Source of the DNA: Allium sativum
Lineage: Eukaryota > Streptophyta > Magnoliopsida > Asparagales > Amaryllidaceae
Assembly: GCA_030737875.1 (NCBI GenBank)
Contig: CM060912.1
Span: 884,267,199-884,331,198 of the forward strand
Direction of reading: 5' to 3'
DNA: 64,000 nt
Shown piece by piece: positions 24,958-35,013 of the stretch. The position numbers and the translations under genes are program-made. How positions within the stretch are numbered: position 1 is the first letter of the stretch; every line of letters starts with the position of its first letter. The notes under the pieces were generated by a model that was not told the DNA's origin, did no database searches, and worked only from the letters and a program-made list of their open reading frames with translations.

Positions 24958-25937
24958 GGCCTTAATAAGACAATTAAGGCTGAGTCAGGATTGATAGGAT
25001 TAAGTGAACTAAAGACTTAATCAAAATGGAACATGCTAAACAAAACGGACTGGTGGGGGTTAGGTTAGGAAACACTTAACCAACTTAGCATGTTGGCTAG
25101 AGATAGAAAACCTAGTAACGGGGGACCCTTTTCAGCAGTAACCCTAGAAGGTGTATCAGGATACCCTGAAACTAGGCAGGGTGGGGCACGATTACTGGGC
25201 TGATTGTAAGAGGTCAAATCGACGGCGGTGGTGTAGCAGTGTAGGTTCTAACGGAGTGCGGGCGTGCACACACTCCGGCACAGAAAAATAAGGCACTGGA
25301 CACCAGTAGCATACCTGTGCACTCTAAGGTTGTGTCGGGTTGCCACTATGGGACTTGATACACCCCATGGTGGGACCAACATAGGTAACTACAACATCGG
25401 GGGCCGTAAGACACATGTAACTATGCGAGTAGGAGCCGATCATCATAGAATGGATTACATCACCCTGATTATGGGGTGCCAGTTGGAAACTAGTTTATAT
25501 GGGTTCAGAGATCAACATGGGGTACGATAGTATATTCGACCCTAGACAACTTAACCAAGTTTATAGTGCATGCCCACTTCTTGTTTATACTTATCATACC
25601 CAGTTCTTTATTCATAGACAAAATAGTACTAGACTTACTCAGGCTTTATGTCTGACTCTACTTTTCTTTCGTCTTCTTTCTTCCGTTCCCCCCCCCAGGT
25701 CCTCAGGGACGGAACACAGCAGCTTGACCTACCTCAACATCCAGCTTGAAGAAGAGAAATGTATTGCTTGGACTTTCCTGTTTTGAACTATGGCTTTGGA
25801 CAATCCACTATGGGGCTTTTGCAGTTTATCTATGTTTTATTTATGCTTCTTTAAATAATGTACTCAAGACAGATTATGAAAGTGTTATGTTATGTTTTTG
25901 GAAAGGATGTTGTTGTAACACGTATTTGACTTTATGA

Positions 25938-25943
25938 AATAAA
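25938..25943 (+). terminator. Poly(A) signal AATAAA, chromovirus 5' LTR copy
   Basis: AATAAA is followed by a T/G-rich stretch about 140 bp before the LTR end. The functional copy would be the 3' LTR one at 34308-34313. Confidence 0.5.
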
Positions 25944-26080
25944 GTTTGTTGTTCTTCCGCTGTTTACAAATATGTGTTCTTATATCTGTCTTGTATATCT
26001 GTGACTTGTACTTATAAACCTCCACCAAAATTAGGGCATTCCCTTTGAGAGTGACCCTAACGGAGGTGGGGTGTTTCACT

Positions 26081-26092
26081 TAGTATCAGAGC
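26081..26092 (+). other. Chromovirus primer binding site (initiator Met tRNA)
   Basis: TAGTATCAGAGC lies two bases after the LTR end. It differs by one base from the common TGGTATCAGAGC. Confidence 0.85.
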
Positions 26093-27827
26093 ATAGGTTT
26101 ACCGGATAAGATAAATAGTTTTGAAAAATTTATTTTCAAAAAGGAAATTTAAAGAAGCATTTTTAAAGGAAAAATATTATTTTATTTTAAAAAGGCAAAG
26201 TCCACTCCCCAAAGCCATAGGTACTATCTCTTATCCTTCGTTTTGAATCTATCCTTTTTGTTTCAGCATGTCCGAAGATCTTAACTTGCCTGAAGGGGTG
26301 CCAATACCTGGTTGGTTTAGACGGTTCTTAGAAGCAAGGGCCTCTCAGCCAGGTCCTACCATTCCTCCTCCCCCAGTTGAAGAAAATCATCCAGCCGCAG
26401 CGGCACCTTTTCCTCCACCTCCTCCTCGGGGAAACACGTTTGCTAAGATATGTAAAGATTTTAAAGCTATGGGAGGAAGGGATTTCCATGGAACTGAGTC
26501 CTTCGTGGCAGCCAGGAATTGGCTGAAAGAAACGGAGGACCTATTCATCATCTTTGAGGTAGAGGATAGACAAAAAGTACAATTGGCAGTGTGGCTATTG
26601 AAGGGCGAGGCTTCCTACTGGTGGGAAGTCACTAATGCTGAAAGACCAGTGGAGACATGGGAGGACTTTAGGGCGAGGTTTGAGACTAAATTTCTCTCAG
26701 ATGCGGAAAGAAGTTTGCAGTTGGAAAAATTCTTATTTCTTAAACAAGGGGACAAAACAGTCAGAGAATATGTGAATCAGTTCGATGAGCTGGCTAGGTT
26801 TGGGCTTGACCTAGTCAACACCCCGCACAAGAAGGCTCTCCGTTTCGTCAAAGGGTTGAATGAGCCATTACACAGTTTGGCCATGACCCATATACCCATG
26901 GGAGCCACGTATGAAAGATTGGTGCAAATGGCATTGCTGAATGAAGAGGATAAGGGCAAGAAGAAAGAGGGTTTGCAGCCTAAGAAGACAGACTTTAAGA
27001 AGGGCGGGAAAGGCAACAAAGAGAAGAGGAAGTGTAATTTCTGTGGCAAAGTGGAGCACTTAGTAAAGGACTGCCGGAAAAAGAAGGCCAAGGAGAATGG
27101 TGGGTGCTTTTCTTGCGCTGAGACAGGCCATAGGGCTAAGGACTGCCCAAAGAAACGAGGACAGGGGCAGAGGGCTGGATCCACCCCAGGGGCACAGGTC
27201 CATGTGCTAGAAGCGCCACCTCTGCAACAGCGAGGTATAAATACTTCTGTAGAAAGTGTAGTTTATCTTTATGATCACCCCGTTCGCACTTTATTTGATT
27301 CTGGCGCATCACACTCCTTTATCTCGTCTGCTTTAGTAGAATCTCTGCACCTAAAAACTAGTATGGTAGAGGACCCCTTAATTGTTTCAAACCCAATTGG
27401 GGGCCCAGCTCATTTGTCTATGATCTGTGTGGGATTGAAAATTTCTATTCTAAGTGTAGAATTTCAATGTAGTGCCTTTGTTTTGGGCTTTTCGGGGTAT
27501 GGTTTGATTTTGGGTATGGATTGGCTATCCAGTAATGGGGCCATCCTTGATTGTGAGAAATGGGTTGTTAGGCTCCTAACCCAGCTCGGTAATACTTTGG
27601 AAATTTCTAGTAATCCCTCGTATGCGGTTATGCTTAGTTATCTTGAAACGCTAGATGCCTCTGTTGAAAATTTGAAATCAGTTAGAGTGGTCCGGGAATA
27701 TCCGGATGTCTTCGAAGAGGTGAAGGGCTTGCCTCCGAAGCGGGAAATAGACTTCCGCATATATCTTGTAGATAATGCAAAGCCCGTTGCGTTGCCCGTT
27801 AGACATATGGCTCCACGAGAAAGGAAA

Positions 27828-27830
27828 TAG
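27828..27830 (+). other. In-frame stop TAG between protease and RT
   Basis: It falls at codon 521, directly after MAPRERK. The same frame continues at once with conserved RT leader sequence. It could be a single substitution or, less likely, a readthrough site. Confidence 0.85.
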
Positions 27831-29693
27831 CTCAGTAAACAGATTAAAGAGCTTCTAGAAAAGGGGTTCATTAGAAGGAGCATTTCAGAATGGGGCGCTC
27901 CAGTGGTGTTCGCTACAAAGGCGGATGGTTCACTCCGTCTATGTGTTGACTATAGGGAGCTCAACAAGCTAACGAAAAAGAATAGGCACCCTCTCCCTAG
28001 AATTGATGATTTATTTGACCAGCTTGTAGGGGCGTCTGTTTTCTCCCAACTCGATTTAGCAACCGGTTTTCATCAGCTAAGGGTGGCTGAAGATAGCATC
28101 GATAAAACGGCGTTCAGAACCCCAGACGGCTTCTTTGAATGGCTTGTCATGCCTTTCGGCTTGACAAATGCACCTGCTTATTTCGTGGACCTGATGAGTA
28201 GGGTATTTAGAGATTTCCTCAACAAATTCGTAGTGGTCTTCGTAGATGATATCCTTATCTTCTCAAAGAGTGAAGAGGAACATGCTCAGCACTTAAGGGC
28301 AAGCATGGAAACTTTGCGAGTCCATCAACTAAAAGCCAAATTCTCCAAATGCCACTTTTGGAGAGAAGAGGTGAGGTTCCTTAGGCACATAGTATCTAAA
28401 CAAGGGTTAGCAGTGGACCCTGCTAAGGTAGTGGCGGTACAGGACTGGAAGACACCAAGGAGTGCAACTGAGGTCCGAAGCTTCCTAGGACTAGCAGGTT
28501 TCTATCGAAAGTTTATAAGGGATTTTGCGAAAATCTCAGCTCCGCTCACAAAATTGACTAAGAAGAATCTAGTGTTCAATTGGGATTTGGATTGCGAGTT
28601 TGCTTTCCAACGACTGAAAAGGGCTCTTACAACAGCCTCAGTTTTGACGCTGCCAGATGGGAGCAAGATGTTCACTGTTTATACGGATGCATGTGGGACA
28701 GGGCTAGGCGCCGTCTTAATGCAAGAAGGAAGGGTAGTAGCTTATGGCGGGAGGCAATTGAAGGTGCACGAAAAGAACTACCCAACCCACGATCTTGAGT
28801 TAGCCGCCATCGTCTTTGCACTCAAGTCTTGGCGACACTATCTCCTAGGTGAGAAGTTCGAACTTTACACTGACCATAAATCGTTGAAATATCTTTTCTC
28901 GCAGAAGGATCTTAACTTGAGGCAACAAAGATGGATGGAGTTTCTTGCCTCGTACGATTTCGAAATCTCCTACACTCCGGGCAAAGGCAACGTAGTGGCA
29001 GACGCGTTGACCCGAAAGAAATTGACCCTAAGCCCGTTGTTTGTTGAAAGACAAAGCCTAGAGTTTATAGCCAGCTTCGACTTTAGGCCTTCCTCCGATT
29101 TCGTACCGGGCTTGCTAGCATCTCTCGAAATGCGCCCAACTTTAGTGGATTCAGTAGGGGCAGCACAACGCGAAGACCCTCAGCTTGTGGAAATGATTGA
29201 TAGGCTAATTAGGGGTGAGGCTTCAAGTCACCTCAACAGATACTCCATCGACGATAAGGGTTTGCTAAGGCGAGACGGAAGACTATGCGTCCCACAGACA
29301 AAAGATTTAGTAAAGAAGGTTCTAGAGGAAGCACATCACTCCAAGATGACGATACACTCAGGCGGAGATAAAATGTACAAAGACATAAAGAGGACTTTCT
29401 TCTGGAACGGCATGAAAAAGGACGTGGCAGAGTTCGTTTCTAAGTGTATGGTGTGCCAACAGGTTAAGGCGGAACAGAAAAAGCCTGGCGGACTGCTACA
29501 TCCTCTGGAGGTCCCGCGGTGGAAGTGGGATAGCATCTCAATGGACTTCATCGATGGGCTGCCTAGGTCTAGGAGAGGCAACACTAGCATTTGGGTAATA
29601 GTGGATAGGCTTACTAAAAGCGCCCACTTTTTACCTGTCAAAAGTAAAAGAACTGCCTCATCCCTAGCATTACTTTACCTCAAGGAAATCGTT

Positions 29694-29696
29694 TGA
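29694..29696 (+). other. In-frame stop TGA inside integrase
   Basis: It falls at codon 1143, between the first and second catalytic aspartates. The frame continues with conserved integrase core on both sides. Confidence 0.9.
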
Positions 29697-30614
29697 CTCC
29701 ATGGAATACCATCTAGCATCGTTAGTGACCGAGACCCCATCTTCACCAGTGAGTTTTGGCGGAGTCTGCAAGAAGCAGTAGGAACGCAGTTATGCTTGAG
29801 TACAGCCTATCATCCCCAAACCGACGGCCAAACAGAGAGAGTGAACAGAGTTTTGGAAGACCTTTTAAGGCTATGCGTCCTTGACTTCGGAGGGACATGG
29901 GAAGACCACCTTCCTTTGGTGGAATTCGCCTACAACAACAGCTATCAAGCAACCATCGGAATGGCGCCCTTCGAAGCTTTATATGGAAGACCGTGCCGAT
30001 CGCCCACTTGTTGGTGGGAGTCTACTGATAAGCTCATACTTGGACCAGATATGATCCGAGAGACTTCAGAGAAAGTAGACTTAATACGAAGAAGGATGAA
30101 GACGGCCCAAGACAGACAAAAGTCCTATGCCGACAAGAGAAGGACCGACCTTGAATTTGAGGTTGGAGACAGAGTTTTCCTCAAGGTATCACCGCTAAGA
30201 AACGTTGTTCGTTTTGGAACCACAGGAAAGCTAGCACCAAGGTTCGTAGGGCCATTCCCTATCATCGAGAAAATTGGGAAAATGGCCTATAGATTAGAGC
30301 TACCCGAGAAGTTGGCTGGAGTCCACAACGTTTTTCACGTTTCACATCTTCGAAAATGTCTACATGAGTCTGCTGAAGTGGTAGAGCCAAATATACTCGA
30401 AGAGGCCGAAGTGGAACGCGAAGCAACCATAAGAAAAGTTCCAACCCGCATCTTCGGAACGGAAGTGAAGAAGCTACGCAACCGCGAAGTCAAGCTCGTC
30501 AAAGTTCAGTGGAGCGACGCCGAGGGAGACGCGACTTGGGAAACTGAAGCTAGAATACGTACTGCCTACCCTTTTCTGTTCGAGGGTACATCCTTGATCT
30601 TTCTTTTTCCTTAA

Positions 30615-31167
30615 GTTGCGCTTTTATCTATCTTTTTAGGTATATTTCCTCGACCGTATCTTTTAGGTAGAAACCCTTTGGATGGAAACATGTAGTTGAA
30701 ACATGTTATGGATGATGGTTACAAGTGGTTGCAAGTGATTGCTAGTGGTTGCTCGTGGTTGCATATACACACACAATCTAGGTTTTAGATCGGCTCAGTC
30801 ACTTCATATTGCATATGCATATATGTTTGCATTCGTATATGGTTGAACTTTAATGTGTTGTCATGTGGATGTTGCATTTGTATTGAATGATTGTGCACTC
30901 ATGTAGAATCATGAATAGGAAAATTTGCATACATAATGGATTCATGGCACTTACATAATTCGCATTAAGGAGGTCAACTGAATCAGTAGACCGCCTGATT
31001 TTGCATTAGATAAGTACATGTACACACACACTTCGCATATGATCATGAAGCATTAGAAGTCTTTTAAGGACAATGGATGCTCGTGTTTGATGGATGAGTA
31101 GATGGATGATTGGATGTTAGGATATACATTCCTCCTAACTTGAAGATTTCGGGGATGAAATCCTTTT
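30615..31167 (+). other. Chromovirus 3' untranslated region
   Basis: A non-coding stretch with repeated short motifs (GTGGTTGC, several CATATG-like steps). Its sequence, including the part just before the polypurine tract, is recognisable in reverse complement at 63351-63910, which identifies element D as a relative. Confidence 0.75.
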
Positions 31168-31180
31168 AAGTGGGGGAGAA
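31168..31180 (+). other. Chromovirus polypurine tract
   Basis: AAGTGGGGGAGAA lies directly before the 3' LTR start TGTAACACCCC. Confidence 0.9.
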
Positions 31181-34100
31181 TGTAACACCCCGAAAATTCT
31201 ATAACTGTGAAATCAACAAATTAAAGTATAATTAATCTGAAATCAAAGGACTAAGGGAAACGGGATACGCCATTGCGTTCGTCTCGGAAAAATACGCGAA
31301 ATAGAGTCCGAGTTTTCGAAAAACGGAGTCCGTATGAAGAAGATATGGCCTTCGGAAGTTTGAGAATCAAGTTTAAATTCAAACAGAATAAATCAGGTTT
31401 AAATTCGAAAATGGGGCCCAATGGGCCAGGGCGGAAAAACACCCGCCTGACCCACCAAGTCGACTGGGCTGTCGACCTGGTCTAACCAGGTCGACAGGCC
31501 TGTCGACAGGGCTGTCGACAGGGGTGTCGACCTGGTCCAGACCCAGGTCGAGCCCAGTCTAACCCGGCTGGCCTATTCTCTATGTGGTCGATTTTCTGTG
31601 GTCTGCTTTGTCATTAGGGCTAGGTGGCAGGCTCTAATTGGTCTCTCCTTAGAATGAATGGCTACGATCAATCCAAGCAACATCAATGGTCCTAATCAGT
31701 TCCTAACCTCTATATAAACAACCCTAGACTAAACCCTAATCTATTCATTCAAAAATAAGAACATAGCCGCCATGTTGCTGAGGAACGACTAGGAGTAGCC
31801 ACCAAATTGGAGAGAGGATTAGGAGGAAGATTCTAAAGCTTAAAGCAACCTAAACAAATCAATTTAACAAAGGAATTTGCGTCTTCAATCCCTAAACTAG
31901 AGAATTCATCACACCATTGTAAGTAGAGTATTACTTTGGTATGAATAAACAATTGTGTTGGTTTGTATGCTTGAATTGTGGCAATAAAGTAATTCATATT
32001 TGTGCGTTCTTATCAATTTGAAATATTATATACGTTTGGATATTTATGAATTATGTTATTCATTATAAAGAACTACATGCGGTAGTTCTATGCAAGTATA
32101 CGTTTGGAATATTTCGCAAATTATGTAATCCATGTTGAAGCTACATGTATGTAGTTGATTTAAATTCATGCAAGTTTGGGGTTTGCTTCTATGCCACCAT
32201 GATGTATATTTTTGTGCATAAATCATTTTGTAAGTAATTGGAACAAGTTTGGTTATTATCCATATGAAATTATGTTGAGAATTTGGCATTATGTTTTAAG
32301 CCATGCTTTTGTACTAGGAAACCTATTTGCAAATTTATGAATATGGCTAGGCTATGAATGATATTTGGCATAATTGAAAACCATGATTAGGTCTATCTTG
32401 TTTACAAGAATTATATGATGACATATGTGGTACATGGCTAGGTTAGGTTCAAAAAGTCCCTTTTTGTAAGTTTACATGACTAAAGTAAGAATCATGATTT
32501 CATGTTAGAAATATTTATGCCATGGTTATGTGAACAAATTTAACTATACTTATGCCATGCTTATGTTTGATATTATGCCATGCTTATGTTTGACATTATG
32601 CCATGCTTATGCTAGAAATATTTATGCCATGCTTATGTTTGACATTATGCCTAAATAAGAATATAGGTTCATGTTGCAGTTAAACCTATGCAAGTTTACA
32701 TGCCTTGATTCATGTCACCTATGCCTTATGACCAAAGTATATGTTACCACTATGCAAGTACACCCGTTTCTAGTTTGTATTTCCAACGTCATTTTGCAAG
32801 TTCATACGCTCACCTTCCCCTCTTTCTGTATGTAATCACGCTTTAAGCCTCCCCTTGTCGCTTGGCTAAGTTGGGCTTTAAGAGGCTAAGCCCAACATAT
32901 ATATAATAAACGGACGTGTAAAACGGGGGAAAATAACGTTGGGTTAAAAATTACCAATGAATGAGAATATAAAATAGAAGGGCCCAAATTCAAGTATGGG
33001 TTGGGCCCATGATTGGTGTAACCTTTACACCATTAACTTAATAATGGGCCGCAAATATTTACATATAAGAAATAAAGAAGAATGACAAAATATGTAAATG
33101 TAGAACATACGATGTGTTTAACCCGAGGTTGGATTGAGTTGTGATGTAAACCTGCCCGGAACCGCCCGGCTGTCCAGTAGTCACAACAATACCTATCCAA
33201 TGTGGGAGGTTAAACATGGAGCCCAGCAAGGACCCGAGGTTAGACTGAGTTGTGGCGTAAGACTGCCCGGAACCAACCGGCAACAGGCAACCACAACAAT
33301 ACCTGTCTAATGTGAGAGGTCAGGGCCTTAATAAGACAATTAAGGCTGAGTCAGGATTGATAGGATTAAGTGAACTAAAGACTTAATCAAAATGGAACAT
33401 GCTAAACAAAACGGACTGGTGGGGGTTAGGTTAGGAAACACTTAACCAACTTAGCATGTTGGCTAGAGATAGAAAACCTAGTAACGGGGGACCCTTTTCA
33501 GCAGTAACCCTAGAAGGTGTATCAGGATACCCTGAAACTAGGCAGGGTGGGGCACGATTACTGGGCTGATTGTAAGAGGTCAAATCGACGGCGGTGGTAT
33601 AGCAGTGTAGGTTCTAACGGAGTGCGGGCGTGCACACACTCCGGCACAGAAAAATAAGGCACTGGACACCAGTAGCATACCTGTGCACTCTAAGGTTGTG
33701 TCGGGTTGCCACTATGGGACTTGATACACCCCACGGTGGGACCAGCATAGGTAACTACAACATCGGGGGCCGTAAGACACATGTAACTATGCGAGTAGGA
33801 GCCGATCATCATAGAATGGATTACATCACCCTGATTATGGGGTGCCGGTTGGAAACTAGTTTATATGGGTTCAGAGATCAACATGGGGTACGATAGTATA
33901 TTCGACCCTAGACAACTTAACCAAGTTTATAGTGCATGCCCACTTCTTGTTTATACTTATCATACCCAGTTCTTTATTCATAGACAAAATAGTACTAGAC
34001 TTACTCAGGCTTTATGTCTGACTCTACTTTTCTTTCGTCTTCTTTCTTCCGTCCCCCCCCCCCCCCAGGTCCTCAGGGAGGGAACACAGCAGCTTGACCT

Positions 34101-34448
34101 ACCTCAACATCCAGCTTGAAGAAGAGAAATGTATTGCTTGGACTTTCCTGTTTTGAACTATGTCTTTGGACAATCCACTATGGGGCTTTTGCAGTTTATC
34201 TATGTTTTATTTATGCTTCTTTAAATAATGTACTCAAGACAGATTATGAAAGTGTTATGTTATGTTTTTGGAAAGGATGTTGTTGTAACACGTATTTGAC
34301 TTTATGAAATAAAGTTTGTTGTTCTTCCGCTGTTTACAAATATGTGTTCTTATATCTGTCTTGTATATCTGTGACTTGTACTTATAAACCTCCACCAAAA
34401 TTAGGGCATTCCCTTTGAGAGTGACCCTAACGGAGGTGGGGTGTTTCA
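31181..34448 (+). repeat. Chromovirus 3' LTR
   Basis: At 3268 bp it is almost identical to 22815-26078. Visible differences include the C-run near 34050, which is longer here, and a few single-base changes. All 5' LTR features recur at an offset of about 8366 bp. Confidence 0.93.
34308..34313 (+). terminator. Poly(A) signal AATAAA, chromovirus 3' LTR
   Basis: AATAAA followed by GTTTGTTGTTCTT. It is the candidate 3' end signal of the element transcript. Confidence 0.5.
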
Positions 34449-34453
34449 CAGTC
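34449..34453. repeat. Target site duplication of the Ty3/gypsy element, right copy (CAGTC)
   Basis: Matches 22810-22814; the A1 LTR resumes with GATTAAAATC. Confidence 0.95.
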
Positions 34454-35013
34454 GATTAAAATCAACTGAAACTGGTCAAACGCGTTTTCCTTTGCCACGC
34501 TCACATATTGATTCGAAAAATTATGAAATTTGAAACCTAGCAATAACTTTACATCCCGGACCCAACAAAACTGGTTTCATCGAAATCCGAGGTTGTTTGC
34601 AAAATGTCCATTTTTAAGGGCCTGAATTCCATAGCGACTATTCAGAATTTTCAATTGGACATATCTTTTGATTCCCGCTACGAACTTTTGATTTTTCGGA
34701 TTCGTTGGAAAGATATTCACTATTAGATCCTAATGTTTTTGGTTTCACCAAAATCCGGATTGTTTTGCACCCGGTATGTTCGATTGAAATTTGAAATCGA
34801 ATTATCGAACTACCGCGCCATTTTCAATTCCATTTATAATTATATATAATTATTTATATTCTAACGACGACGCGTATAATATATACGTTCGAATTATATT
34901 CGAAATAAATTTCTCGTCGATATTATTTAAAATAATTCAATTTAAATATTCAAATTCAGCTAAAATTGCCAAAATAAAAATTTTAAACTGGCCCAGATTT
35001 TCGGGTTATTACA
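34454..35013 (-). repeat. A1 right LTR, segment 3 of 3
   Basis: It matches 14-573 with about one substitution and ends in GGGTTATTACA. The next five bases (ACTGG) should be the A1 target duplication, whose partner lies left of the window. Confidence 0.9.

Larger units (their letters stand above)
23553..25698 (+). other. Possible leader intron inside the chromovirus LTR
   Basis: The donor TT|GTAAGT is at 23553. The acceptor is a long pyrimidine tract ending in CCCCAG|GT at 25697-25698. Splicing would remove 2146 bp of AT-rich LTR from the leader, upstream of the primer site and of gag. The sites are canonical in form, but there is no transcript evidence. Confidence 0.3.
22815..26078 (+). repeat. 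Chromovirus 5' LTR
   Basis: It runs from TGTTACACCCCG to GGGGTGTTTCA. It holds a phased GTCGAC array (23093-23165), a TATA box (23345-23352), short imperfect repeats of about 23 bp (24185-24285), two foldback copies about 111 bp apart (24755-24957) and a poly(A) signal (25938-25943). Confidence 0.93.
26268..30614 (+). pseudogene. gag-pol: Ty3/gypsy Gag-Pol polyprotein, one frame broken by two in-frame stops
   Basis: This is one frame of 1449 codons from the ATG at 26268 (MSEDLNLPEGV). Gag spans roughly residues 1-250, followed by two CCHC zinc knuckles (256-269 and 280-293, both CX2CX4HX4C). Protease has DSGA at 344-347. RT has FVDDIL with the Asp pair at 660-661. RNase H has YTDA with Asp 807. 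Integrase has an HHCC-type finger starting at His 1023, then catalytic Asp 1093, Asp 1154 and Glu 1190, exact D,D35E spacing. A GPF motif and a chromodomain-like tail ([15 protein letters not shown]) follow. Family role: capsid assembly, reverse transcription in the particle, and integration, with the chromodomain targeting chromatin. The frame is broken by TAG at 27828-27830 (before RT) and TGA at 29694-29696 (inside integrase). No frameshift is seen, so decay is slight and this copy is probably inactive. Confidence 0.93.
22815..34448 (+). mobile_element. Complete Ty3/gypsy chromovirus (Tekay/Del-like)
   Basis: Total length is 11634 bp with LTRs of 3264 and 3268 bp, a 5-bp target duplication, a Met-tRNA primer site and a polypurine tract. 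The domain order is Gag, protease, RT, RNase H, integrase and a C-terminal chromodomain-like tail, which is that of plant chromoviruses. Long LTRs plus this order suggest the Tekay/Del clade, an assignment made from memory. The two LTRs differ by only a handful of substitutions and the length of one C-run, so insertion was recent. Two in-frame stops break Pol. Confidence 0.93.
1..35013 (-). mobile_element. Element A1: large non-autonomous LTR retroelement (LARD-like), outer member of the nest
   Basis: The element reads on the minus strand and its left end lies outside the window. The left LTR end (1-573) matches 34441-35013 with no indel and about one mismatch over the 565 bp compared. Between the LTRs are a polypurine tract, a 1035-bp interior and a Met-tRNA primer site. 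The right LTR is split by A2 (3640-18835) and by a Ty3/gypsy element (22815-34448). With both removed, the right LTR is about 6.57 kb. No coding region longer than about 130 codons exists in it, so it must depend on proteins from elsewhere. The near-identity of the LTR ends implies a fairly recent insertion into the older element B. Confidence 0.85.

Noticed and set aside
25264..25530. Short frames in the chromovirus LTR (also 33630-33896, 25499-25786)
   Set aside because: They recur only because the LTR is duplicated. They lie outside the gag-pol region and have no recognisable domain.
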